Of a DNA stretch of 64,000 bases, positions 31,171-42,940 are shown piece after piece. Origin of the DNA: Pictodentalium vernedei. Taxonomy: Eukaryota > Mollusca > Scaphopoda > Dentaliida > Dentaliidae. How positions within the stretch are numbered: the stretch's first letter is position 1; every line of letters starts with the position of its first letter. The stretch lies in the NCBI GenBank assembly GCA_031216915.1, contig CM062296.1, forward strand, positions 798,455,022 through 798,519,021. Reading direction: 5' to 3'. The position numbers and the translations under genes are program-made. Below the pieces are notes generated by a model. The model had not been told where the DNA came from. It saw only the letters and a list, made by a program, of their open reading frames with translations, and made no database searches.

Positions 31171-34100
31171 CATAGCTGAATAGTAAAAAGGCTGGAGGGC
31201 CAAGGACATAGAGCAAAATGGAATACGCTCAATAAAATAAAATAGAGTCATCCCCTGTAGGGAAAAGAAGTAATAGGCCTTACATGTATCTTTCTTATTT
31301 ATGATAAATTAGAAAGATACAACACCTTCCAAAAATTGAGCTTCATACATCCATGTACTCTATTAATATCCAATAATCCTTATACTAATAATTTTTAAAG
31401 TAAGCCAATAATAAAGTAAGTCTAGAGAATATAGACTCTTATACTCCTAAAAGTGTGTGAGAATTGCATAATCATGTCCGTTGACATATGCAATATTCAA
31501 AAGCTATACTTTAAAAACTAAGACTTGAATGAATTTTATAAACTTAAACTTCTCACTAAACAACCATCCCAATAACAGCTCAGAATTACTAACTCCGGAG
31601 GAGGTATCCCCTTGTTTTCATAGTAAAAACAGGTGACCCAAGGGAACACCCTCCCCCCCCCCCCTTTTTCTTGCCCTGGGTCAAATAGCCCAGAGCGAAG
31701 AGGGCAGCCGAACGGAGACACTGCCGAAACAGACAGCCTACCTAGCTATAGTAGCAACTGTTAAGTGAATGACATTCTGAGCAGTAGATAATAGACCTAA
31801 CAATAGAGGCCTCCAGAAATGGGCTCGATATTTCTGAGATAAAATTCATGAATGGATGGCTGAGCGCAATGAGCAGCCTTCAAAAATCTATAATAGCAAC
31901 ACTATTAATGTAAGCCCAAGAAGTAGAAGAACTCTTACTTCATGAGCCGAAATCTTAAGCACAACTGCTAAGCCAATGATATACCATAAGCAGTACGCTA
32001 GTTAATAGAATCCATTAACAATAAAATGGAGCGTAACGTCCTTCTACTAGACATCAAAGACAGAAGAAGCTTACGCCCTTGTAATAAACAGATATCTGTT
32101 TATAAATACATAAACTGTACCCGGAAAGTGTAAAGGCCTATGCCCATACGAAGACGGAAGGACCTTAAAATAATAGGTTCCGGATAATAGGAGCCTAACT
32201 CTTATGCAACAATCCAACCTAAATAGTAACGGAAGTATTGATTCCGAAACTATGAAAGTGAAAATCATCCATCGATAGTGCATGAAACTCACTGACTCTA
32301 CAGTAAAAGAGAAACCAACAAAATTACTGTCTAAAAGGTCAGAATTTGAAAACTACTGTTTCCAGAGGCTCAAATGATAACTTAGCTAAATAAGAACCTG
32401 AAGTTAAAATCCGTATAGGAATTTAATCTAAAGATTCTAAGTCTATTTATCAAAAAGTTACTAACTGACTTAGATAAAGAGACAAAAGACTCAATTGTAA
32501 ACTATCGTAGAGTGCATAGGTATGAGGTAACATAAACCTATAACCTAAATAACAACAGGCTGCAGTAGATCTTGTGAAACAAGTATACTAAAAAATAGCA
32601 ATGAGTAGAATGGAGGGATCAACCATATGAACATAATGATCCCTACACCACGACGGAAGAGCCTCCACTTTAGACGCATAGAATAGCGAAGAAGAGGATC
32701 TCCTATAGTAAGAAATCGCGTCCAAAGCTCGTCCAGTACAGTGTTTACAATGCAATACGGACCACACAACGGAATACATGAAGGTTGCGACCTTGCTGGT
32801 TGTGATAAAGATGACACGATTTACCCAGTGAAAAAAGATCCTCACATAGAGGAAGATTTCACGTTAAGATCCACAGTAGACAAGAGAGTAAATTACTCAT
32901 GATCTCTGTGAAGATAGAGATGCTATCAACAGAAATGTATTGTGGTTGTTTATCTTAGCAATACCTGCTAAAACAACAGCGCCGGAGGATACGCGTATCC
33001 TATCATTCCGTCCTATAGATCAATAGAGCGTTAACAGTATTAGCTCAGAGATCTGGACAAGCCAACACATACGTCTGCAATTGATTAGCAAGCTGTGTCA
33101 TAAATAAAACATCATTGGGCGCTCCCATAGATAGCAAATCTGATTGAATACTTGTTTGTTGAGAGTCCATTCTGACAGCAACAAGCGACCCGTAAGAGAA
33201 CGGGAGTGCGATAAAACAATCAGACGACCCAGAATATGACGGACCAAAACTGAACTTGGTGTACTATAACCAACAGACGGATTCTTTCCATTAAATTGAA
33301 TAACGGAAACGAAAGAGTGCCTCCCTGGTTCCGGAGATACGCCACTACTGTCGAATTAAAGGACAGGAATTTGGGCATGCGTTTCTGAATAATGTTCATG
33401 CAATGACATAAAGCAAGCCTAAAAAACATTATTCCGCGGAAGTTAAACTGATAGCTAAAAGACTGCGGAACCCAAAGACCCTGGCACTTCGAATCCGTAG
33501 GGATCAGTGTATATCCCAATCTGATTGACTGGCAACCGTCATAACAGCCACACTCGGGTCCGGCAACTGCGGCGGCACTCTCTGAGTCAACCACCGTATG
33601 TTTGCCCCAGTCTGAATCTCTTGTAACACTAGATAGACAAGAGAATGTATAAATCAAGCAATTCATGGATTGCCGGAAAGTTGCCGTCGAAGAGAAGCTC
33701 CTCCGAGAACGAAGCGACTCTGAGAGAGTTCTTAACCTACTATCCACGCGTGGATGTAGCTAGGGCTGCATCACGTCTAACCAACTCCAATCAGCCACTG
33801 AAGGGCGGAGTTATACGTGAACAAACTACTGCCCTCAAAAGAAATTACATTGAGAATAATATCCCGTAAATCTTTTCTTGAAGACGTAATGATAACGCCT
33901 CAGTAAGGCGGATTACGTATAATAAAGCGTCTAAGTTAAGTCTACTATACATAATGTCGTTCCCAACATTGAAATTGGAAAAGACATAAACGGCGAAAAA
34001 GAATATATGCAGTCTTTAATCACACCGTCTAGACGCATATGAACTCTCGGTATGCCCTGCTCTGCCAAAATAAACTATATGTAAAAAAGATAAAATGGCA

Positions 34101-34569
34101 GAAATGAGCCACGCGGACAAGAAACTAAACTATCATGCTTAGTAGCAGGCTTGTATATATATATAAATATATAGCGTCGAAAAATAAAACACATGTTGTA
34201 ATGACAATATTGGACTGCGTCGGTAAGTCAGGGACAAAGTCCCTGTACCGATCGAAAAAATCCGAGTCCAATGACGCTATAAGTCTCTTATCCAAGATCG
34301 CAGCAATGAAGTCCGAAAAATAATCACTGGAAGAAATGCCAGAAGATATGAAAGGCATCTTCCGATACTACTAAAGGGAAAACTCGAAATCTTTCGAATC
34401 CCTTTCGCCATCCTGTCGGACCCTATAAAGCGTTCGGTCGTCCGTAGCTTGATGCAACCGCGGACCGCACCGACCCAGCGCCGTCGGATAATTCCTGATT
34501 CGACCGAGAAACCGTCAATTGCTGGGATGCTGCGAAACAACTGTGCTAACTCGGATAGCACGTCCGTCA

Positions 34570-35840
34570 CTGAGGCCTGAGGAGCAGCGGTCTTACGATG
34601 CATTGCCGCAGGAAGCTCCGAGATCGTTACCCCGTGCATACTTCCAATATGCGAGCGAACGGAGTGTATAGGCCTCGTGTCCCTTGGCTACCGGATGGCG
34701 CGACCTATTCGCTGTGGAATCACTGAATGCCGAAACTGATCGGATACTCGAGGTCACGTAGCCAATGTGCGGTCGTGTGCCCTGCTGTGAGGATGAGGAA
34801 GCATTAAAGACAGTCTCTCGGACTGTCAATATAACGGAGCGTCCCGAGCAACGGACATATGCTCCGAATGTAAAATATCTGAACCACAACATGCGGTCCC
34901 CTATGTTGTTGGCTTCCTCCGATCTGTCCTCAATCTGCCGTCACTGGGTGAGTACTAAAGTAATTAAAGTGCTCGCATCACCCAAATCTCCTTCCTAGAC
35001 CGCAACGGACGAACCCGGCAGCCGAACCATTCGATGAATGTACGCTACACCGGGTGAGCTAGCGAATGTCACTCCGTAAGCGATAGACATATTCCATGAG
35101 CACTTATTGCCGCTAACTCTTCATTAACTATGACGACAGAGGCACACTTTTGAAAGACATCTCCATAACTCTTCGAACAAGAAACCAGAAATGCTTGGAT
35201 AGCAAGCATAAAATAATAATATATATAGCGTCGTTCAATAATTCGAAAGTTTGTGTGACATTATTGGACTATGTCGGAACTGAGGGACGATGTCCCTGAA
35301 CCGAACCAAAAATTTCTAAGTCCACCGACGCTATCAGTTTCTTATCCGGCATCGCAGCATATGTTGTTCCGAAAGGGAAAGCTTGAAATCCACCGAATCC
35401 CTTTCGGTATCCCGTCGGACCGGATGAAACTTTCGGACGTCCGTACCCGCTTCCGCGGAGCGTCCCGACCCAGCATCGTCGGATAAAATATATGCGACAG
35501 ATTCAGTTGATGCTGGGATGCTGCGATAAACTGTGCTATTAAGGAAAGCATGTCCGTTCCCGAGGCCTGTGCAGTAGCGGACTTACGATGCATTGCCGCT
35601 GGAAGCTCCGTGTACGTTGACTCCCGCATACTTCCTATGCGAACGTCCGGAGTCTGCAGGCCTCGAGTCCCCGGCTACCGACCCAGCGCTGTCGGATAAT
35701 TCTCGATCCGACACCGTTTCTGTCGGCTGCTGGGATGCTGCGGTAAGCTGTGCTATGTGCACAAGAATGTCCGGCGTCGAGACCTGTGGAGGCGCAGTCT
35801 ATCGCTGCTTCGCCGAGGGCAGCTCCGCATCAGATGGCTC
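34570..35840 (-). repeat. Repeated gag-like segments in DIRS A
   Basis: A segment whose minus-strand reading resembles ELPSAKQRKTA...QPTETVS in D1 occurs three times in A (about 34577, 35572 and 35792), and once in D1. The same holds in B (about 46725, 47720, 47940) and C. Confidence 0.7.
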
Positions 35841-37789
35841 CCGCATACTTTTCCTATGCGAACGTCCGGAGTCCATCGGTCTCGAATCCCTGGCTGCCGG
35901 ATGGTGTGACCTGGTCGCCGAAGAATCCTTGATCGGCGAAGCTGGTAATATATCGGCGGTCACGCAGCCAAGGTGCGGTCGTGTGCGCTGACGAGAAGAG
36001 GAAGCCTTAGCAGTCTCAGCGGACTGCCTATACAACGGAGCGTCCCGAGCGACGGACGTATGCTCCGCTAACGACACATTTGTACCACAACATCTGGGGC
36101 CAGATGTTGTTGAACGAGAGAGGGGCCTCTCTCGCTTGCCGTCCGGATGGACCGGAACGAGCTATGAACCGGACTAAAAGGCTTCCTCCGTTCTCCCTCC
36201 GATCCGCCGTCACTGGGTGTGCATTAAGTTAATTTTATAGTGCTCGCATCACCCCAAAATTCCTTCTAGACCGCAACGGACGAACCCGGCTGCCGAACCA
36301 TTCGGTGAATGGACGCTACACCGGGCGAGCTAGCGGACGTCAAAGGCCGTCGAACCTACTAGGGTCCTCTTAGGCAATTGGCGTATTACATGAGCACTTT
36401 TCCGCTAGCCCTTCATTAATTGTGACGACGGAGGCACACTGTTGGAAGACATCACAGATACATCACCCTAATCTTGATCGTCTGAAATAGAAATTGATAA
36501 AGTAGAGTGACCCTGCGGGGAAAGGACCGGAGTGTCCAAATCCCCAACAACATACCGTGACATACGCTTCCCATATTGTCATCGAAATCATACGATACAG
36601 AACCGGAGTTAATGCGAGTACACTGACCACATATAGAATGATAATAAGGTCAGAGGAAGACTTCCTCTTAAAACAATTGATCAATATCCTTTCAATGTGA
36701 AAAGAAAACAAGTCCTGGTACTCGCACTAACCCCTGGCAATCAAAATACATAATAATAATATGATCCATTAATATAGAAAAAATAATTGAAATCAAAATA
36801 TTTTGAAAAAATATTTTTTCAGAACAGCCCAAGTTTCTGAAAAGTAACGTTGAGCCCCAATGGATCCCAAGCCTAAGTGTGGACAAAAATTTTTAAAATA
36901 TTTTAAACAATTTATTCAACACTTACGAACAATAATAATGTATCTAGTTATGATTGAAATAACATAAAGATATTATTATTTAGAAATCCCCCCCTCACAC
37001 AGAGGGCTGTTGTAAATGTAAACAATGAGTGTAAAAACACTAAAATAAGACTCCAGGCACCCAGGCCCGAAATCAGTTACCAAAAATACACCATCTGATG
37101 CAAAACAGAGACTTCCAGGGAAGAAACTGCAGAACATCAGATGGTAGATGCAGAACACAACGCCTAACCACCCGTAGGTGAAGACGTAAACATGGGGAAA
37201 GAACAGAATTCATTCTGTTATTCAGCTAAACTCCCAAGAAATTTTAGTAATAATAATTACAGAAATTATGCCAAAAGCATGGGAGAATAGCAAGGGGGAA
37301 CTTAAAGGACAGGGAGAGAGGAAAAACACTTGAAAAAACAGTGTAACTAAATAATCAGAATGACAACAAAATGGCTGCTGCCTTGAAAATAGGTAACTTA
37401 ACATAATTTCATTAAAAAATTTTAAGTTACAGCCCTGATAATATTCTGTCACACATTCTTTTCCTCTCCTCCTTTTCTATCCTCCTTAGAATCACCATTT
37501 CACTAATATTTATGTGTCTGGCATCATTTAAACTGAGATTTAAAAGCACAAAGATCAGTCAGATGTTAACTGATGAAGGGCCAAACTTAGAATGATAAAT
37601 GGCGCCAATTTCGGAACGTCCTTGACACTGCGCATGCGCAGTGGGGGCGAAGTGTGGAGGGCCTCTCAGGACATGTTTTCTTTAGTTTTAGATGCAAATT
37701 TTGGGGATTGGGGGGCAAAATTTGTGTTTGGCCCTATATTTTAAGAGTTAGCACCAGCTATGTCTGGGTCATTGGTACAGTATAAAAAT

Positions 37790-38059
37790 ATCTGTCTGTG
37801 TACTTGTACAGTGATTTGGGAGAGGGTTGAAATTTGAAATGTCCCTTTGTCACCAGGACCGTGATAGGAAATCATGGCTTACATAAATCTGTTAACAGGG
37901 TAGGTTGTGCTGTTATTTGACATTTCACAGAGATTATTGTGTGCTTCTGGAAGCTAAATTTGGTGTATCAGGGTCAAGATCTTGTTTCTAAAGCCACATC
38001 TCGACTTGTTGAGATATAGCCTTAGAAATAAGAGCAAGACTCTGATACGACATTTTATA
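37790..38059. other. KIN intron sequence between DIRS A and a MITE
   Basis: Nothing recognised. Confidence 0.5.
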
Positions 38060-38373
38060 CAGTTAAAACTAGAAGTCCTGTCACGAATAGTGCGCTTATC
38101 TAGGCTTAATTGCACGTTGGAATTGCGCGCAATTGCCATATCGAATGGCATCCAAAGCACGGCAGGTTCTCTTGGTTACTCATAGCAAACACATGCAATG
38201 TTTCTGCCAATGGACCTCCGGGTTACCCTGAGGTCCATTGGCTGAAACATTGCTTGTGCACAGGTCATATGTACAGAATTTGATAGCTTTACTTGGGCCA
38301 TAACACGTACATTAATGCGCATATCAACGTGCTATTTGTGCGCATTTCATGACAGGACCTCTAGTTTTAACTG
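38060..38373. mobile_element. CAGTTAAAAC palindromic MITE, copy 2
   Basis: Complete 314 bp copy with TA on both sides; the two halves pair along almost their whole length. Confidence 0.9.
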
Positions 38374-38756
38374 TAGCCTTTTAGTCACAGAAAAATGCAG
38401 GCCACTCCACTGGAAACTACCAAACAGCTTTCTTGAACTTTCCAACTCCCTGCATAAACTCAATTAGCATGTATGTTTAGCACTGCAAATAGACAGTGCT
38501 TTCTAAATGGTGTGTTGTGTCAACTTCCATCTATTCGAACACCGAGACATAAAAGCAATATTGTGCAATAATTTAATAACTACACTTTTGACAAGAATGT
38601 TTCCCTGTTCCTAACACCCTGTATAGAAATTAGAGCTGAAATAGTTAGGGATTTTCTTGATCAATTAATCACGTGGATTAACCTTGGTTAACCGATTAAT
38701 CACTTGTCCAAATAGATATCTGAATAATTGCCATACCGTTGATGATTTACAGCATG

Positions 38757-39305
38757 AACCCTTTACCCAACGTAACAAACAAAACCAACTAGGCCTACAG
38801 TTAAAACTAGAAGTCCTGTCATGAAATGCGCACAAATAGCATGTTCATATATGCGTTATGGCCCAAGTAAAGCTATCAAATTCTGTACATATGGCCTGTG
38901 CACAAGCAATGTTTCAGCCAATGGACCTCTGGGTAACCCGGAGGTCCACTGGCAGAACCATTGCATGTGTTTGCTATGAGTAACCAGGAGAACCTGTCGT
39001 GCTTTGGATGCCATTCGATATGGCAATTGCGCACAATTCCAACGCGCAATTAAGCCTAGATAAGCGCACTATTCGTGACAGGACTTCTAGTTTTAACTGT
39101 ATTTTCAAAAATCTCCATTCCAATTTATGTTTTCAATGTTTGTCTCAAAAACATAGCTTATCACCCCTCATTGGAACAAGCTCAATGAGGTCGTTCCAAT
39201 GAGGGGTCATAAGCTATGTTTTTGAGACAAAAATTGATCATTTTTGATAATCCATGAATTTATTTTGCAAGTATTGTCTGCTACCCACAATGGTTAAAGG
39301 GTTAA
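38757..39305. mobile_element. TTAACCC foldback MITE, copy 3, interrupted
   Basis: Ends aaccctttacccaacg and its inverse. The palindromic core (gtctcaaaaacatagcttat) lies at 39140-39232. Interrupted by the MITE at 38798-39099. Confidence 0.8.
38798..39099. mobile_element. CAGTTAAAAC palindromic MITE, copy 3 (nested)
   Basis: Complete, flanked by TA on both sides, inserted in the TTAACCC foldback. Confidence 0.9.
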
Positions 39306-39731
39306 GAATGACAGTTTCCAGCCACTGAAACAGTATGATGATCATGCAAATAAACAAGTATGTCAGCAAGTAATCTGCATGCTTTACTCTGTCTCATATA
39401 ATTGATGTGAGTCAGTGTGACAATGTTTGCCTGTTTTGGAACAAGTTTGTTCCTTTGTTAACCCATATAATACAGTAGTTCAAAAGTAATGGTTAATCGA
39501 TCAATTACTTTTTGAATTGATCAAGATGTTGATCACCGATTCATCGGTTAACCGTTTCAGCTCTAGTAGAAATGTATATGGTCTCTTGCAAATGCCTTTC
39601 AAAGGCATGTAATATTCTATAAATAGTAACATAAACAAATCATAACTAAGCACAAACTTGTATCGTGATATATACACAATGCATTCTGGTAATAATGCAA
39701 CCAATACATACTTGTAAGATAAACTGAGGAT

Positions 39732-39870
39732 ATCTAGTGTTTTTGAGTAGATACCGAAAATTATCTCTCGAGTGACCGAGACAAATGTTTATTTTTCGTG
39801 AGCGAAAATAATCATTTATCTAGGTCAAGGGTGAGATAATTTTGGGTATCCACTCAAAAACACTAGATTT
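39732..39870. repeat. Foldback with atctagtgtttttgag arms
   Basis: The outer arms atctagtgtttttgagt pair with the inverse at 39854-39870. Inner arms around attatctc also pair. It is a small unclassified MITE. Confidence 0.75.
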
Positions 39871-39915
39871 TCTTTTTATTATATGCTTTTTATAAGAATC
39901 TGATAATTCCACTCA

Positions 39916-40117
39916 TTTCAACCTTGAATTGATACATAAAAGTAAACAGCGCATTGAATCATTGATACGCAGAAGTGATTTGATCGATACTCGGAACAGA
40001 TAGCATTTTGCAATCGTTTCAACCTTGAATTGATGCATAAAAGTAAACAGCGCATTGAATCATTGATATGCAGAAGTGATTTGATCGATACTCAGAACAG
40101 ATAGCGGCATGCAATCC
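39916..40117. repeat. 101 bp tandem duplication
   Basis: Two units starting tttcaaccttgaattgat at 39916 and 40017, with few differences. Confidence 0.85.
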
Positions 40118-40316
40118 AAACACAGCCTGAAAGTCCACAATAAAAGTTTTTGGTTTGGTACGTCCTTGTCATTAAACGTTTTTAGAACAAATTGATCATT
40201 TCCATTGTTAATTTGACTAGTAATCACCTTGAAGTGATGCTTTGAAAGCCGTCATTTTGAATGATACTGTGAAAGTGAAAATTTCTATATCTTCACAGTG
40301 GGGGATACAATTTCTA

Positions 40317-40630
40317 CAGTTGAGACTAGAAGTCCTGTCACGAATCGTGCGCTTATCTAGGCTTAATTGCGCGTTGGAATTGCGCGCAATTTCCATATCG
40401 AATGGCATCCAAAGCACGGCAGGTTCTCCTGGTTACTCATAGCAAACACATGCAATGTTTCTGCCAATGGACCTCCGGGTTACCCGGAGGTCCATTGGCT
40501 GAAACATTGCTTGTGCACAGGCCACATGTACAGAATTTGATAGCTTTACTTGGGCCATAATGCGTACATTAACGCGCATATCAACGTGCTATTTGTGTGC
40601 ATTTCATGACAGGACTTCTAGTTTTAACTG
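40317..40630. mobile_element. CAGTTAAAAC palindromic MITE, copy 4
   Basis: Complete, TA flanks. The left TIR is slightly diverged (cagttgagactag). Confidence 0.9.
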
Positions 40631-41552
40631 TATCTTTCCACAATTTCTTCGATAATCTATCTTTTATTGTATAATAAAAGCAATTATGCATTTTGTTATG
40701 TTTGTTAGTGTTCAAGGTCACTTTTATCATTTTTGGCTGTATCATGTCATAACACACTAACAGGTTTGCAAAGGGTCAACATTGACAATGAGATAAAAAC
40801 AGTGGAGATTTAAAAGCAGTATCTGCAGAAACTATTCTCTAGTGGTTATTTTTTGTTTGTTTATTGAAGTTTAATGACACTTTCAACAATAACTCAGGGG
40901 ACAAAGTAGTAACATGGGTTCCCCTCCCAAATTTGGTTGACGATAAAATGTGTACTTTTTGTTCATAGTTGTCAAATAAATTGCCGAGTGTCCTTCTGGT
41001 AATTGTTTTTATAGACGTGAAGGCACGTAATAAACACAGAACAACACACGTGTGTGAATGGGTTAATCGATATGGCACTTGTGCCATCGTGGAAGGATAA
41101 AACTTGAGGCCTGAGGCCTCTCGTTCTATTCTTCCACACTGACACTCATGCCATATCAATTAACCCATTGACACACACGTCGTTCTGTGTATTTATTGTA
41201 CTTCATATTTTTCATTTTACTGTCTTTTTTGTTCATCACAATAAACTATTTATTTGTAAAATTATTCATGTCTAGAAATCTTTTCTTATTGTACTCATAT
41301 TTTTCATTTTATTGTCATTTATTTCCTATTTATTTTCTTTGTTTCAAAAAATATTGTTTTCTGTTTATTTATCATAAAAAAGCTATTTATTTGTATGATT
41401 ATTCATGTTATTGTCATTTATTTCATAATTTCAATTTATTTTGTCATAAAACACATTGGTTTAGAAATAACTAAAAGCTAATTAATTTTTTCTTTTCTGT
41501 CTGACTTATTGGCATATCCCACTTTATTCTGAAGGTGATTTGTAAGGGATTA
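40631..41552. other. KIN intron with an imperfect palindrome
   Basis: A palindrome lies at 41030-41200. The segment tttattgaagtttaatgaca at about 40859 resembles the SINE 3' end (minus strand). No gene. Confidence 0.5.
41030..41200. repeat. Imperfect palindrome
   Basis: The arms cacagaacaacacacgtgtg and aatgggttaatcgatatggc pair with their inverses at 41140-41195. Confidence 0.7.
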
Positions 41553-41864
41553 CAGTTAAAACTAGAAGTCCTGTCACGAATAGTGCGCTTATCTAGGCTT
41601 AATTGCATGTTGGAATTGCGCGCAACTGCCATATCGAATGGCATCCAAAGCACGGCAGGTTCTCTTGGTTACTCATAGCAAACACATGCAATGTTTCTGC
41701 CAATGGACCTCCAGGTTACCTGGAGGTCCATTGGCTGAATCATTGCTTGTGCACAGGCCATGTACAGAATTTGATAGCTTTACTTGGGCCATAACGCGCA
41801 CATTAACGCGCATATCAACGTGCTATTTGTGCGCATTTCATGACAAGACTTCTAGTTTTAACTG
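41553..41864. mobile_element. CAGTTAAAAC palindromic MITE, copy 5
   Basis: Complete with TA flanks. Confidence 0.9.
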
Positions 41865-42150
41865 TAACTGTTCACTTAACCCAATGATCTGTGATTACAA
41901 ACTGTCTGACAACTGGGATGTCTGACTAATGGGGGGGGGGGGGGGGGGGGATACCCTTGTAACTTGCCAAAAATGTGGTGGTAACAATATTCCAACAAAA
42001 CATAAGCCCTCACTGGAAAGAGATTACATGCATTGTCAACATAAAAATATATAGAGAGTTGGAATTTGCAAACTTAATAACAAAACAGTAAATCCTATGA
42101 GGAAAACTACTCTTAAAACTTTAAAAAAAAATGTAAAAGATGCGACGTAC

Positions 42151-42245
42151 TTGCTAAATGTGTCAAGGTATTCATCTGGATTTTCAGCAAACAATAGCAA
42201 CTGACGCTGATGTGATTCAGACATCATGTGACACTTGAAACCATT
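42151..42245 (-). CDS. KIN: KIN17 exon (end of the zinc finger)
   Basis: Minus strand, 95 bp, acceptor tatag|aatgg and donor aa|gtacgt. It encodes NGFKCHMMSESHQRQLLLFA then ENPDEYLDTFSK. In KIN17 this is the C-terminal half of the single C2H2 zinc finger (human GFKCHCMSESHQRQLLLASE), with the two zinc-binding His in KCH and SESH; the matching Cys pair must lie on an upstream exon that I could not find before the right edge. It ends in phase 2; the next exon's first base completes Lys. Confidence 0.95.
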
Positions 42246-42332
42246 CTATAAAAGAAAATAGAAAAAATAAATTTTAATAACATTGGTATATTTTAGCATT
42301 TCACTGACCAATTCTTGAACGAGGAAGCAATA

Positions 42333-42589
42333 CAGTATGTGGAGAGTGTATTATCAATAAATCACCCGCAGAGTGGAGATTCCACCCAAGCAATAATTGC
42401 AAATTTACTGCAAAGCATAACCAGCACAAGCAAAGTTTCAGCCAATGGACCTCCAGGTTAAACCTGGAGGTCCATTGGCTGAAACATTGCTTGTGTTTTT
42501 TGTCGATATGTACAAAATTTGAAAGTTATAGCTTGGGTGATAACTCCACTCTGTGGGTGATTTAGTTACAATCCACTCTCCACGTACTG
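42333..42589. mobile_element. CAGTATGTGGAGAG palindromic MITE, copy 2
   Basis: TIR cagtatgtggagagtg with its inverse, TA flanks. The core caatggacctccaggttaaa is palindromic. Confidence 0.85.
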
Positions 42590-42628
42590 TATATGAGTAA
42601 TTAACATGAACAAACAGCAAATGACTAC

Positions 42629-42929
42629 AGTTAAAACTAGAAGTCCTGTCATGAAATGCGCACAAATAGCACGTTGATATGCACGTTAATGCCCAAGTAA
42701 AGCTATCAAATTCTGTACATATGGCCTGTGCACAAGCAATGTTTCAGCCAATGGACCTCCGGGTAACCTGGAGGTCCACTGGCAGAAACATTACATGTGT
42801 TTGCTATGAGTAACCAAGAGAATCTGCTGTGCTTTGGATGCCATTCGATACGGCAATTGCGCGTAATTCCAATGCGCAATTAAGCCTAGATAAGCACACT
42901 ATTCGTGACAGGACTTCTAGTTTTAACTG
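42629..42929. mobile_element. CAGTTAAAAC palindromic MITE, copy 6
   Basis: Complete with TA flanks. It ends 11 bp before DIRS B begins. Confidence 0.9.
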
Positions 42930-42940
42930 TAGCTGCGAAA

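Larger units (their letters stand above)
30788..37789 (-). mobile_element. DIRS copy A (7.0 kb)
   Basis: Full-length by its ends: left end gttaaaaaatttatag, right end cagtataaaaat, inverted terminal repeats (about 30832-31015 and 37585-37780) and internal complementary region at 31091-31170. Parts on the minus strand, left to right: recombinase region (about 31760-32880), RNase H-like region (33220-33700) and a gag-like region (33870-36690) with internal repeats. A reverse transcriptase core is not recognised. It is broken, with many breaks, most of them shared with B and C. The near identity of A, B and C and matched terminal repeats point to a recent insertion. No target duplication. Confidence 0.9.
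38631..39565. mobile_element. TAGAGCTGAAA MITE holding two other MITEs
   Basis: The TIR tagagctgaaacggttaacc (here diverged at the left) and its inverse at 39545-39565 bound the element. Inside is the TTAACCC foldback (38757-39305), and inside that a CAGTTAAAAC MITE. A second copy begins at 61709. Confidence 0.75.
39566..40316. other. KIN intron with a palindrome and a two-unit tandem repeat
   Basis: A palindrome lies at 39732-39870. A 101 bp unit is repeated twice from 39916. No gene. Confidence 0.6.
28618..42150 (-). other. KIN intron, 13.5 kb, filled with transposons
   Basis: Lies between the KIN17 zinc-finger exon and the winged-helix exon. It contains DIRS copy A and at least six MITEs or foldbacks. 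DIRS A has the same orientation as KIN. Confidence 0.85.

Noticed and set aside
28088-42929. CRISPR-like array from recurring palindromes
   Set aside because: Spacing is irregular, units are 260-315 bp with TA flanks, and the genome is eukaryotic. They are MITEs.
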